Source: Atherinomorus stipes
Taxonomy: Eukaryota; Chordata; Actinopteri; Atheriniformes; Atherinidae
NCBI GenBank assembly: GCA_023101725.1
Contig: JALJCO010003959.1
Span: 1-64,000 of the forward strand
Length of the DNA: 64,000 nucleotides
Direction of reading: 5' to 3'
The notes beneath the pieces were generated by a model. That model worked only from the letters and a program-made list of their open reading frames with translations, had not been told where the DNA came from and made no database searches. A program made the translations under genes and the position numbers. Shown here in pieces: positions 1-9,983 of this stretch. How positions within the stretch are numbered: position 1 is the first letter of the stretch; every line of letters starts with the position of its first letter.

Positions 1-1079
1 ATCCAGTTCCTCTAATTCCAATAACATGTTCAAGTCTCTGTAGCAGAATGTTGTGATCAATGGTGTCGAATGCAGCACTGAGATCTAACAGGACAAGTAT
101 GGACAGGAGTCCTTTATCTGAAGCCATGAGAAGATCATTAGTAACCTTCACCAGTGCCCTCTCTGTGCTATGATGAGCTCTAAAACCAGACTGAAACTTT
201 TCAAACAGATTTCTGCTCAGATGGGCACAAAGTTGAGCTGAAACTGTTTTCTCAAGAATTTTAGACATAAAGGGGAGGTTGGATATCGGTCTATAATGGG
301 CTATATGCCCGGCTCCACTACTTCCTGAATTTCAGACAGCACCTTTGCTTCCTGTCTGTTGTGACTGGACAAACTGATTAACCCAGGTGTTTCTGACCTC
401 AGTAACTGGCCAGACACACCTGGAGTAATTAGTTCAACCAGTAATGAAAGACAGGAAGCAAAGGTGCTGTCTGAAGTTCAGGAAGTAGTGGAGCCGGGCA
501 TATAGCCCATTAGCTAATTCTCCTGAGTCAAGAGTAGGTTTTTTAAGTAGAGGTTTTATTACTGCAGTCTTAAAGGACTGAGGTACATATCCTGTCAATA
601 GAGATGAATTGATCAGATCTAGTAAGTAAGTGTTAATCAAAGGAAAGACTTCCTTTAGCAACTTGGTTGGGATGGGATCAGGAATGCATGTAGAGGGTTT
701 GGATGCCACAATTAGTTTGGTTAACTCAGATATCTGTACAGGACAGAAATAATCCAGGCATAATTCAGCATCTACAGATGTCTCTAAACCTGCCGGGGGT
801 AAGATGTCGTTAGTAGCTGGGAGGATGTCATGGATTTTCTCTCTAGTAGAAACAATTTTGTTTGTGAAGAAACTCATGAAATTGTCACAGCTGAGAGTCG
901 GGGGAATGCATGGCTCAACAGCACTACGGCTCTTCATCAGCCTGGCTACAGTGCTGAAAAGGAACCTGGGATTATTCTTATTTCCTCTATCAATGATGAA
1001 TAGTAAGCTGTTCTAGTCTTTTGTAAGGATTTTTGATAAACTATTAGACTTTCTTTCCAGATTAAGCGAGACTCCTCTA
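1..1079 (-). pseudogene. L2-like LINE fragment (reverse transcriptase N-terminal part)
   Basis: On the minus strand the linker between endonuclease and reverse transcriptase (RT) reads from about 1079 down to 509. It contains the fish L2-type block PDPIPTKLLKEVFPLI and the RT motif SFKTAVIKPLLKKPTLD. The frame resumes at 297-1 with motifs of the [13 protein letters not shown] type, a [12 protein letters not shown] segment and [14 protein letters not shown]. The interruption at 298-508 is a MITE; removing it and one AT joins the codons for ELANYRPISN. The element runs off the left edge and its 5' part is missing at 1079, where CpG-rich repeat DNA begins. LINE identity is firm. The L2 clade is from motif recognition; a related CR1-group clade is possible. 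Confidence 0.85.
298..508. mobile_element. Palindromic MITE, AT-flanked (copy A)
   Basis: This 211-bp element starts GGGCTATATGCCCGG and ends with its inverse. Terminal inverted repeats (TIRs) cover about 60 bp at each end. It is flanked by AT at 296-297 and 509-510. The surrounding LINE frame is restored when the element and one AT are removed, so the AT is a true target-site duplication. Copies B (30041-30251, also 211 bp) and C (61219-61328, shortened) belong to the same family. A 2-bp AT duplication is known for ISL2EU transposons; that assignment is inferred because no autonomous parent is visible. Confidence 0.85.
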
Positions 1080-1490
1080 ACAGTGTGTTCAGACCAAGCG
1101 CGATTTGGGCGTCAAGGGCGTCAGGTTTACATGCAAAGTCAATGGCCGACGCGCGTCAAGGAGCGTCGGCCTTTCTTGCGGCGCGTTTCGCGCGTCGGGC
1201 GCAGCGCATCTAGGGCGTTAGCGCGTCGAGTTTTGAGATGTTCAGCGTTTGCGCGTCAGGGGCGTCAGACGCCGGAGTTGGAAAATCTGAACTTTGCCGT
1301 CTTGACGCGGGGGCGTCGACCAATCAGAGCGAGTCATGACACAGACACACTTTTTCTGACAGGAGAGGAAACACACAGAAAAACCAGGGAAATCTCCTCT
1401 ATCTGAAGACAGAGGAGGATAAACTGTGATCTGTGTCCGGTCCCGGTTTCTGAACGGTGGTTTGATGACCTGCTGTCCTGATGGGATGTA
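1080..1490. repeat. CpG-rich DNA-transposon debris
   Basis: From about 1083 the sequence begins GTGTTCAGACCAAGCGCG and is full of GCGCGTC/GGCGTC motifs. It resembles the CpG-rich termini of fish Harbinger-type elements, such as the one at 49265-50701 and the GCGCGTC-rich part of 55340-55920. No matching opposite terminus was found before 1845. The reading frames here are low-complexity by-products. The family is uncertain. Confidence 0.45.
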
Positions 1491-1625
1491 CTGGGCTGAT
1501 AATGCTGCCCCGCATCGGGACAGCGGGACGTTAAACTGGGCTGATAATGCTGCCCCGCATCGGGACATCGGGACGTTAAACTGGACTGATAATGCTGCCC
1601 CGCATCGGGACAGCGGGACGTTAAA
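1491..1625. repeat. 45-bp tandem repeat, three units
   Basis: Three consecutive 45-bp units start with CTGGGCTGATAATGCTGCCC (third unit CTGGACTG). They occupy 1491-1535, 1536-1580 and 1581-1625 and differ at only a couple of positions. A fourth unit begins at 1626 and diverges after seven bases. Because 45 is a multiple of three the array stays open in frame, but nothing suggests it is coding. Confidence 0.95.
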
Positions 1626-1754
1626 CTGGGCCGGATCAGACGACTGAAAATGCCGCTCGCCAGCAGCTCCTGATGAAACTCATCACAGTCAGAACACCTG
1701 GAATCATTTGGTGAACGGGACACAGAGCAGAGATGTCCGACGACGACGTTCCCT

Positions 1755-1844
1755 GCTTTATTTATCACATAAAGCCGAGCCGCTCTCTCCTGCACCATGG
1801 CAGGTGCAGGAGAGAGCGGCTCGGCTTTATGTGATAAATAAAGC
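1755..1844. repeat. Perfect hairpin, 42-bp arms
   Basis: The arms at 1755-1796 and 1803-1844 are perfect reverse complements, separated by 6 bp (ATGGCA). The right arm ends two bases before the duplicated block that starts at about 1846. It could be the end of an inverted transposon terminus, a transcribed hairpin, or a fold-back assembly artefact. Confidence 0.9.
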
Positions 1845-1845
1845 A

Positions 1846-2314
1846 ACATCCAACATCTTCAGTTCAAGATAAGCAATAATTGACCGAGTGAGCATTAATG
1901 AACAATTTATGTTTTTTACTTTGTTTATAATCAAAATGTATTATTACATTCAACACATTTTCAATCCCAATTTCTTTTCATAGCAAATGTGGGCAGCGTG
2001 GAGATCATTCAGAGCAGGTGATTATCAGATGGTGGTCGATCATGTCAGGCTGATTAGTTGGCTGTGTAAGAAATACAGTATATATTCCTGTTTCACCACT
2101 GAATACCACTTGCAGAACCTACTCCACTATGCATTAGCAAAATCCATATATCATTTAGATACACTGATTTGTTTTGACTTGCTACAATGGACGCAACTAC
2201 TTTAGTTTGTGTATGTTTCCATCTTTTTCCTTTTTATTTGACAAATCATCTTATGAGTTGTGGTTCAGAAAATTTGAGAACCATGAGCATAATATTCTTG
2301 CAATTACCAGTTAA
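1846..2314. repeat. Duplicated block, left copy, segment 1
   Basis: This segment aligns in direct orientation to about 56205-56735. Shared landmarks include the stretch around ATTATCAGAT at 2020-2030 / 56410-56420 and the phrase TGATTTGTTTTGACTTG at 2165 / 56580. Small indels and substitutions are scattered throughout. Reading frames here are not conserved between the two copies. The segment ends at the TTAA target of the MITE at 2315-2990. Bases 2995-3075 continue the same block beyond the MITE. Confidence 0.85.
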
Positions 2315-2990
2315 AGGGACTTGAGGCAGGAATTTGAAAAAAACCAAACATGAATATCCCTTTTTTTCATACTAATGGGTGATGAAGCGCTAAATACCAA
2401 AAATAACATTTCCACCCATGTTCCTCTCCGTTGCCTTGAACAGGCTGTGTGCTGCAAAATGCGCTGCAATTCGGTGTCCGAATTTCCCGCGCTGCCCTGC
2501 GGACGTGACGTCAGATGACCTACATCCGCTGTTTTGATGCAGAAAAAAGACGGTCACGTTAAATAAAAACACTGTAAGCGATAGTTATGGATTATTCTGC
2601 CGTCAGAATACGATCTAGATCAACTGAAAGACCACTAAAAATTGTAACTACGAAGAAAAAGCTTAGTAAACAACATTATAGTTTTCCAGCTCTGCCATGC
2701 GGACGTGACGTCACATAACGCTACATCCGCTGTTTTGATATAGGATGAAGCCTGTCGCGGTAAATTCAAACACTGTAAGCGATTGTTATGGATTATTCTG
2801 CCGTCAGCAAACGATCCAGATCAACTGAAAGACCACTAAAAAGTGTAACTACGGAGAAAAAGGTTAGTAAACAACATTATAGCTTCAGTTTGTGCACGCT
2901 CCCGTGACGGCTTGGCTCGTGGCTGCAGTTACCTGAAGCGGCAGTCGCGGCAGTCGCGAGTTTCGTTTCTTAATCTTGCCTCAAGTCCCT
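2315..2990. mobile_element. TTAA-flanked MITE, TTAAAGGGAC type
   Basis: The termini are AGGGACTTGAGGCAGG and its inverse, flanked by TTAA at 2311-2314 and 2991-2994. The right copy of the duplicated block has the uninterrupted site near 56730, which confirms insertion into one TTAA-like site. Inside, a segment of about 200 bp occurs twice in tandem (about 2491-2690 and 2692-2890). The TTAAAGG start and TTAA target match the T2/Kolobok-type MITEs described from Xenopus; placement in that group is inferred. Confidence 0.85.
2587..2907 (+). other. Duplicated short ORF start within the TTAA MITE
   Basis: Both tandem halves contain an ATG (2587 and 2788) followed by nearly the same peptide: MDYSAV, then RSRSTERPLK about two residues later. 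Each is followed by an AAG-TTAGT or AAG-GTTAGT junction, and the second looks like a splice donor. The second frame stays open to 2907. This looks like a captured and duplicated first coding exon of the autonomous parent, but no transposase core is present. It is not expected to make a functional protein. Confidence 0.4.
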
Positions 2991-3667
2991 TTAAAAGTTA
3001 CTGGCCAAGTGGCCAATGTTAAAGGCTTCTACTGTATATTTTTATGTTTACAACAATATTTGTGTCTGCAGAGTAAAAGGGCTGGACTCTGATGAATATA
3101 AGGAGAGGACGTCTGATGTGAAGTTAACCAAACACTGTTAGCTTTGGTAGCTACATTAGCAGCTTGTCACCGTTCGTCTACCATCATTTACTGGTCTCTT
3201 ACCAGTGGCGTGCACAGATAGACACCAGGTGGTGCTGGGGCGCCTGCCCTTTGCCCTCGAACCTAGTAAGTGCCCTTTCAAAAGTTTGTTTTTTAAAAAT
3301 TATTATTATTATTATTTTACAATGTACGTGGCCCACGCTGACACGATCATAAAGCTCTACAATTAAAAGAGTGTGATAATATTGCCCCAAATTGATATTT
3401 GCTCCACCCCCCACCCCACCCGCCCGTCCTTTCCCTGCTCAGCGTGAAGTGCAGAGTGAACACAAGCAGCAGACATGCGCAGCTGCAGCTCAACTCTCCC
3501 CCTCCCCCATTGGTGAGGTGCGTCATCCGGGAACTTTCCATTACCCATGATGCTCTGCGTGCATAGTAACCAGCGCAAAGGGGCAAACAAAGCCGTGGAA
3601 AGTGCGCCATTCGTATACCTCTACGAGCTCTTTTTCGATTTCGGGTTTTTTTCCTTAGTTTTTGGCA

Positions 3668-5656
3668 ATGGTCAAGAGTTGTTGTGTGGTTGGGTGTACC
3701 CACAATGCTGCTAGGGAAAGCCATCTTTCTTTTTACATGATCCCTAGTCAGGTCACAGAGCCCAAAAGGAGAGAAAAATGGCTAACAAGAATTGCTCGGA
3801 AAGATCCTGAGAACCCTGCAGCTTTTTGGCGGCCTAAGTCCGATTACCATTACGTTTGTTCAGCACATTTCATAACAGGTAAGTGTTTCAAAAAACGGAA
3901 TTTCATATGTAGCTTATCTCTAGGAATGAAAAAGAATAAATGCAGGATAGTTAGCATTGATTGTTACTGTTTGTCGGTACCAATTTGTTGTTGCCGTTTA
4001 TAGGGGTTAAAGAAAACGACCCAACCCACCCGGATTATGTACCATCGGTTTTTCCCCACCCCAAGCAACAACCACAAGCCTCTGGGAATCAAGAAAAGCT
4101 CCAACGCTACAACAGGATCAGCAGCAGAAAACAAAAGGGTAAGACAAGTTTATCTATCATGCTTAGTATTTATTTATTTATTTTAGCTACTGGTATGTTA
4201 ACTATAAATGAAACCATCATTATCCTGCTGCTTATCTGAAATTGGGTTGTTGAGCTGAGGCTGCTGCCCCCATAATAAATTAAGTCTTTGCATCTTATTG
4301 TTGTTGATTTTTTTCCCCTTTTTTTCTCATTTCTTTATTCTCGTTTCAGCACAATCCACTGAATTGGTACCCAGGCCTTACAAGCCAAGACGCATCCTGG
4401 ATGATGTGACGAAAGTTGTGGAAAATCACCCCCCCTTTTTAGATGTGGATGGCCTTTCTGCAACGCTAGGGCCAGACCCTCCTTCAACACCATCTAACTC
4501 ATCAGCCATTCCACCCAGTCCCAGTACACTAGTGCAACCCTGGCCTTCAACCCCATCTGCAGCACCAACCTCTGGGTTGCTGACTCCAGCTGAAGCTGAG
4601 CTGCAGACTCCGCTTGGTGACACTGAAAGAGGACAGCTATACAGAGAACTGGACAACCTTAGGGCAGAGCGAGATGCAGCTCTTCAGAAGGTCGAGTTAC
4701 TGGAAAAGCAGCTAGAGGCAGCTAACTTTTCTTCTGAATCTGTAGTGGACAACAATGAACAGTTTAAGATGATGACAGGTGTTTCATGGATTGTGTTTAT
4801 GCATCTCTTCAACTTCCTCAATGGGTTCCTGACTACAAAAATCATCACCAAGGACAGTCTTCCAGCAAGAGAGCAGCTCTTTCTGACACTCATGAAGCTC
4901 CGTCACAACATATCATTTGAGTTCATCGCCTCCGTTAAAGGAGTGCACAAGAGTACTGTAATCAGTTACATTTGGAAGTGGATTGATTTGCTGCATGCAA
5001 AGATAGACTTTCTCATCAGGTGGCAGGACAGAGACTCAATATTCAAAAGCATTCCACCTGTTTTCAAGGCTAAGTTTCTTCGTTTGACTGCAATCATTGA
5101 TTGCTTTGAGATCTTCAATGATGCGCCAAAAAACCTGAAAGCATGAGCTCAAACATGGAGTAATTACAAGAAACACTGCACTGTGAAAGTGTTTGTATCA
5201 TGTTCAACTTTGGGCAACATTAACTTCATGTCTACAGTGTGGGGTGGTCGAGTTTCTGATGTCCAGATAGCCCGGGAATCAGGATTTATCAGTCCAAATT
5301 TACATGTGCCTGGGAATCAGATCCTTGCAGATCGTGGTTTCACTCTTCATGATGATTTTGCCACCATATGCAGTTGTGAACTTGTGACGCCAGCTTTCAC
5401 CAAAGGAAAAAAACAGTTATCAGCTGTGGATGTGCAGATTTCAAGAAAGATCTCTTCAGTGCGCATACACATAGAAAGAGTCATTGGTTTATTGAAAAAG
5501 AGATACACGATCTTGAAAGGTCCAATACCTTTATCATTAGTGCAAAGTGTAAAGAACGAGTCACTAGGGAGCAAGACATCCAGTATAAACAAAATTGTGG
5601 GAGTATGTGGAGCTCTTGTCAATCTAGGTGAAAGCATTGTGTACAAGGAATTTTAA
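3668..5656 (+). pseudogene. THAP-domain DDE transposase of ISL2EU, one internal stop
   Basis: Three exons are supported by GT-AG sites: 3668-3878, 4004-4138 and 4350-5656, totalling 1653 nt or 550 codons. Exon 1 encodes a THAP zinc finger (CCVVGC near the start, then CSAHF), completed in exon 2 by YVPSVF, equivalent to the AVPTIF end of THAP domains. Exon 3 has a Pro/Ser-rich linker, a short coiled coil (LRAERDAALQKVELLEKQLE) and a DDE_Tnp_4-type core: D366 (AIIDCFE), D443 (ADRGF) and E491 (ERVIGLLK). Codon 381 (5144-5146) is TGA, most simply a CGA-to-TGA change; the frame is otherwise open. THAP would bind the termini and the DDE core would cut and join DNA. ATG 3668 is used because THAP Cys residues follow at once. 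Confidence 0.9.
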
Positions 5657-5888
5657 TCTTGAAACAGGTGCATATCTATTTGTAGCAATCTACAATCACC
5701 AATCCTGGTGCATATACATTAATTTTTAAAAAGTTTTGTTATTTTCAATTTTGTGTTGCACCACAAAACGCATTTTGCATTTGACTTGTATATATCTTTT
5801 TGTCATACAGTTCAAACATCTGATCCAGTATTATTTTTTTTAATGCTTACCAAAGGCTTGTTTTTGTACTGTGATGATTCTTTCATAC

Positions 5889-5924
5889 AATAAAATGACA
5901 TGCTCTAAGGGAAATGTCTTTATT
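5889..5924. promoter_or_regulatory. Back-to-back poly(A) signals of the two ISL2EU genes
   Basis: AATAAA lies at 5889-5894 for the + strand transposase gene. Its inverse TTTATT lies at 5919-5924 for the - strand nuclease gene. They are 24 bp apart and each faces into the other's 3' end, so the two transcripts should overlap by a few tens of bases. Use of the sites is inferred from position only. Confidence 0.6.
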
Positions 5925-6026
5925 TCAAGTTTCGGATTTTCAACTTTACACATCACAAAAACATTCATTCCCTCACTTAAATTTTTACCTTTTATACAGG
6001 CATGTACACAATAGAATATCACCAGT

Positions 6027-8040
6027 TTATTTATTTGATTGTTGCTTTCCGCAAGTTTTACAATACCAAGTTCTTTTGGGGGGTATGTGTTTCAGTTTCA
6101 AACAGTCCAAATGGAACCAAATGTCACATCGGTCACAACACACCATACTGCCCATCTCCTTTTTTCTGCAGATGCAGTGCAGTTTGGTGCTGGTCGGAAC
6201 TGGTGCTGGTGATGCAAAGGCCTCTTTGCTGCAACCAAGTTCCACAGATCTTGTCAACAACTCTGGCAAGATGGTCTTTGTCCATATTGATTCGTGTTTG
6301 CAAGCATCTCTGTGATGAAGTCGTCGTCGCGTTGGATTCTTTCAATAACACAATCTTTGTTGGTCCAGAGCACAAAGTCAGCGTATGCTACTTGGCACAC
6401 ATACATCTGGTGCTGAACTTGTGTGTAGTAGGCGTGGTTCTTCTTTAATGTGCGCTCTGCTCCAAAACAGAAGGAAGGGTCTCTGACAGCTTCCAAGAAA
6501 GTGCTGTCTCTGTGTTTGAATAGACACTTTATCTCAACGACGCCGGTACCACAGCAGCTAAAATGAACTATCCCATCTGGTGATGCTGCCAGATACGGTT
6601 TGTCTCTGCATATGACCAAGCCAGGTTTTTTTACTGAACATTCAGTGTGAGGCCCTGGGTTTGAGATGAACACATCTCCTGTTGGATTGTGCACAGTATC
6701 TCTTGTGCTGCAGCTATCTGGAGCGACGAGGCCAGCATATAGCTGGAACGCTGACTCCTCATGGGTCCGACCCCACTGAACTGCAGGGGTGTTCAGCAGT
6801 TTCTCCTGTTGTGCACAAATCTTCTTGATGAGAGATGGAGCAGGATTCTCAAGGTCTGTTGTCATGACCTGATGCGCTGTGGATGAGGTTATCCTCCCGA
6901 CCCGCTGCTCAAACCATACCTGGCTGGAGGACTGTGCTTTTGTAACATCTTCTATGTAATGCAGATCAGTTGGAGAATACTTCAAACTTCTGGTTGTGTC
7001 AGCACAAAGCTGGTCAAGATGCATTGGATCAAGTCCATCATGATACAGACAGCGCAAAGAAGCTGGTATGCGCTTGGGTTTTGGCAAGGGCTGTGGGGTT
7101 ACAAAAGCTGCACTGTATTGATTAAAGGAACTAAGCCCCACCACCTTCTCCCCAGTCGCTGCAAAATTTTTCAAAAAAACAGACTGCTCATCAACTGTCG
7201 ATGGGGGCACTGGTGCTTTTGGTTTGTTCTCTTTCTTCCGCTGTCGATCACATGCTTTGGTTGAGTAGAATTGGATCTCATGCACAGGTGCTGGTGTGAC
7301 GTTTTTGACAAAACATTCATTCCACTTACATGGTTCATCTGTGCATGCTGATTCTGTATACCCCAGTCTTACAGCAACTTCTATCTTATACAGAATGGCT
7401 GCAACATGTGAGCATGTTTCACCTAATCTGAAACAGAAAATAGAGACATGATTAGTTATGCAGAGATAATGTTTGAACATATTACACAGTGAAAACAATG
7501 AATAAATATTTAGAAATTAAATAAAAAAAATAAAACAATAACACAATAATTACACACCCCGCCATGCAGTCGCAGTGTCCGGCTATAACTGTTGCACCAG
7601 ATGTTGTTGCCACCCAAGCATGGTGAGGGTTCTCTGTAACCCTCCAAGAAGGTTTGATATCTGCCTTGAATATAAAATTACCAGCCACTTTCCTGTGGAA
7701 CACTGTCTGAACCCATCCTGAGATGAAAAAATTATAGGCCTCCAGGGACTTATAATTTGCCATAGCTTCCACACTGAAGACACCAAAAACATATTTTAAA
7801 AAAGGAATGAATTTAAACTTTTGTTGTTGTTGTTTGTTTGTTGTTTTTGTACTTACGAGGAAAGTTAATCAAGTAGTGGAAAAGATCGTGGTACAACAGC
7901 CTTGGCCATTTCTTTGGATTTTTTTCCCACAGATCTGCTGCAACTTTAAATGGACATTTGTCCACACCAACGACGCTCAACTTATGTTTATACCTCCCCA
8001 AAGCATCGGGAGGCAGCTCATCTTCATAATTGAAAGCCAT
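6027..8040 (-). pseudogene. SWIM-YqaJ-PHD nuclease of ISL2EU, one frameshift
   Basis: Three exons are inferred from splice signals: 8040-7857, 7765-7558 and 7427-6027. A SWIM zinc finger is split by intron 2: C126-x-C128 in exon 2 (GHCDCMAG) and C136-x-H138 in exon 3 (LGETCSH). The YqaJ/lambda-exonuclease core follows: E355 after WGRTHEE, D415 in AASPDG, and E429-x-K431 in VEIKC. Near 6265-6280 a one-base shift separates this frame from the next, which continues LPELLTRSVELG and then a C4HC3 PHD finger (CIC, VCCDRC, FHLDC, YCKTC) ending at 6027. YqaJ proteins process DNA ends during recombination; a role in transposition is inferred. The exon 1/2 junction is the least certain. Confidence 0.85.
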
Positions 8041-9505
8041 TTAACTTTTTTGAGGGGTTTACCTTTTCACTTTTAGCGACAAGATACGATTTGTTTGCCC
8101 CTTCGTCAAAATGGCGGATCCCGTTGCTAGGCAAGATCACGTGTGTGTGACATCACGCGCACCTCACCCATGCCCTGCCAGACAGGTAACACACAGATGA
8201 ATGAGTTGAGTTTGTCCCCTCATCTGCCCTCTGATGTGAAGTTATAACTTGCATTTATGATTTATTTGCCTCTGTGGTGAAGCAGCCGTCTTACAGCCGC
8301 ATAGCTAAGCAGAAATTAGCCGACTGCTCACTTGCTAGCAAGCTAGCCGCTAGATAAAACCAATTAACAGATATGACGTTATGATCACCGGTAGAGTTTG
8401 TCAGTGGTGCAGCAGGTCAGTCTACCAGCAGTCTTAAGATAAATATTTAGGAGGGTATTGTGTAGGTCTGCATCAGGCTACATAATTAATACAGTTATTT
8501 ATTTTCCAAATGACAAATGCAGAAAAACTAGCATGGTGTCTTGTTGTCATGTGTGCAATCAGTCTTATTCATACTGTTGGTCTCTTTATTTACCAATTAC
8601 AGCATAATGCCTAGACAGGAGAGGCTTATAAAAGAAAGGGAGCTACAGCAGGTAGAGCAGCTCTGGATGAAACCACCACCGGCAGCGAGGAGGAAGATGA
8701 AGATGGAAGGTCAGACTCATGTTAACTGTTGAAGCCTTTTAAAGCTCACAAGTTAAACTGTTCCTCTATTTTTTATTGAAATATCTTAAAAACTGTCCAC
8801 ATTTTCTTTTAACAACACAAAGTGGTTTGGCTAATAAATCAGGTATGAAACTAGCTGATAATATGATGATGTAGAGTAGCAACCAGAAGATATTTATGTT
8901 ACAAGACTTGCAGTAATCTTGTATTTACCTTAATAGACTATTGTTAAATCTTTTTTTTTTTTTTACTTTATTAAATCTTAAGATTAGGCTATTATTATTA
9001 TTCTATTCTAGGAAGCAGCTCTAAGCTTCCTGCAGTAGAACATCTACCAACATGGAAGATGATGGAAATGAATCCCAGAATACTCAGATAAAGCTGTGGT
9101 GCAGCTACTGGTTTAGAGAGATGAAGAACACCTGATCAGCTGTTAGACCAGGAGCTAACCAGTGATCATGCTGGTGATGTGGCTGGATTTCATACTGGAT
9201 TTTCTCACCAGCAAGACTGCATTTAGAAATAAATGGCTTCAATATGTTAAATTGATTGTTTTACAAAGGGTTAAACCTGAGCCAGACATTTACCACAATA
9301 ATAATCAGATCACAGTCATGCAGGTGGAATATAGATTTAATAACATAGTGGTATAAGTACTCCATGTCAGCAGAAACCCACAGCACAAGTACCGGAATCG
9401 GCATAGAAACATCTCTACCGGCATTTCCACATGCTGCACAAAGTGCCCTTAATTTTCACTGAGCACCTGCCCCCCAAAACGTCTGTGCACGCCACTGTCT
9501 CTTAC

Positions 9506-9979
9506 ACAAAAGATAGTAAGTTACACAAGCAGCGACACTTACCGACTGCACATCCTCACTGATAAATATAATCCACTGGTTCCTGGTAGTGCTGTCCCTC
9601 CTGTTAGAGCACTGAAAACTGCTGAATTTCTGCCGAAGCAGCTCAACACTGCAATTTTTTTCCCTACTCGTCGTTGTCCTCCTCTCTTAAAAAGCTGGTC
9701 ATTCAACGTTACTCCGCGGCAGGTAATCAGATGATATCAGGTGGTGGTAAAGAGGCTAGCTTAGCGGCTAGCGGCCTCTGTAGTTCACGTCATTCGGAGA
9801 AATCCAAATCGAGTACTGTGGAGAGTGCTCTCTTGTGGCCGATTCTGGTGAGAAGAGAGAGCCGGCACTCAAAAACAAAGTTACTTTCACTCTCTGGAGT
9901 TTCTGGCACGTTTTAACTGAGGTCCTATTCCAATACACGTTTTAGCGTGAAAAAGTGGGATTTCCGGGTGATGACTCCT
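9506..9979. other. Unassigned stretch between nested elements
   Basis: This lies between the right hAT duplication and the TTAA element at 9984. The ORF at 9674-9916 shows no recognisable domain. The corresponding place in the right copy of the duplicated block (near 56800) lacks this DNA, so it is probably part of another insertion together with 3076-3194. No termini could be identified. Confidence 0.3.
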
Positions 9980-9983
9980 TTAA

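Larger units (their letters stand above)
3511..8169. mobile_element. ISL2EU (IS4EU) DNA transposon, nearly intact (copy 1)
   Basis: The ends are TGGTGAGGTGCG at 3511 and GGGTGAGGTGCG (inverse) ending at 8169, flanked by AT at 3509-3510 and 8170-8171. The 4.66-kb element has two convergent genes: a THAP-DDE transposase (3668-5656, +) and a YqaJ-type nuclease with SWIM and PHD fingers (6027-8040, -). Pairing of a DDE transposase with a YqaJ nuclease, plus the AT duplication, is the known signature of ISL2EU. Lesions are few (one TGA, one frameshift), which suggests recent activity. Confidence 0.9.
3203..9497. mobile_element. hAT element hosting an ISL2EU insertion
   Basis: The TIRs are CAGTGGCGTGCACAGA at 3203 and its inverse ending at 9497. 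They are flanked by a perfect 8-bp duplication TCTCTTAC (3195-3202 and 9498-9505), which is diagnostic of hAT. Excluding the nested ISL2EU (3511-8169), the host element is about 1.6 kb: arms 3203-3508 and 8172-9497. The right arm is AT-rich and contains only a short ORF at 8541-8732 with no recognised domain, so the host is non-autonomous. Confidence 0.92.

Noticed and set aside
1334..1849. 171-codon minus-strand frame across the tandem array
   Set aside because: Openness comes from the 45-bp unit and the hairpin; the repeated peptide is explained by DNA repetition.
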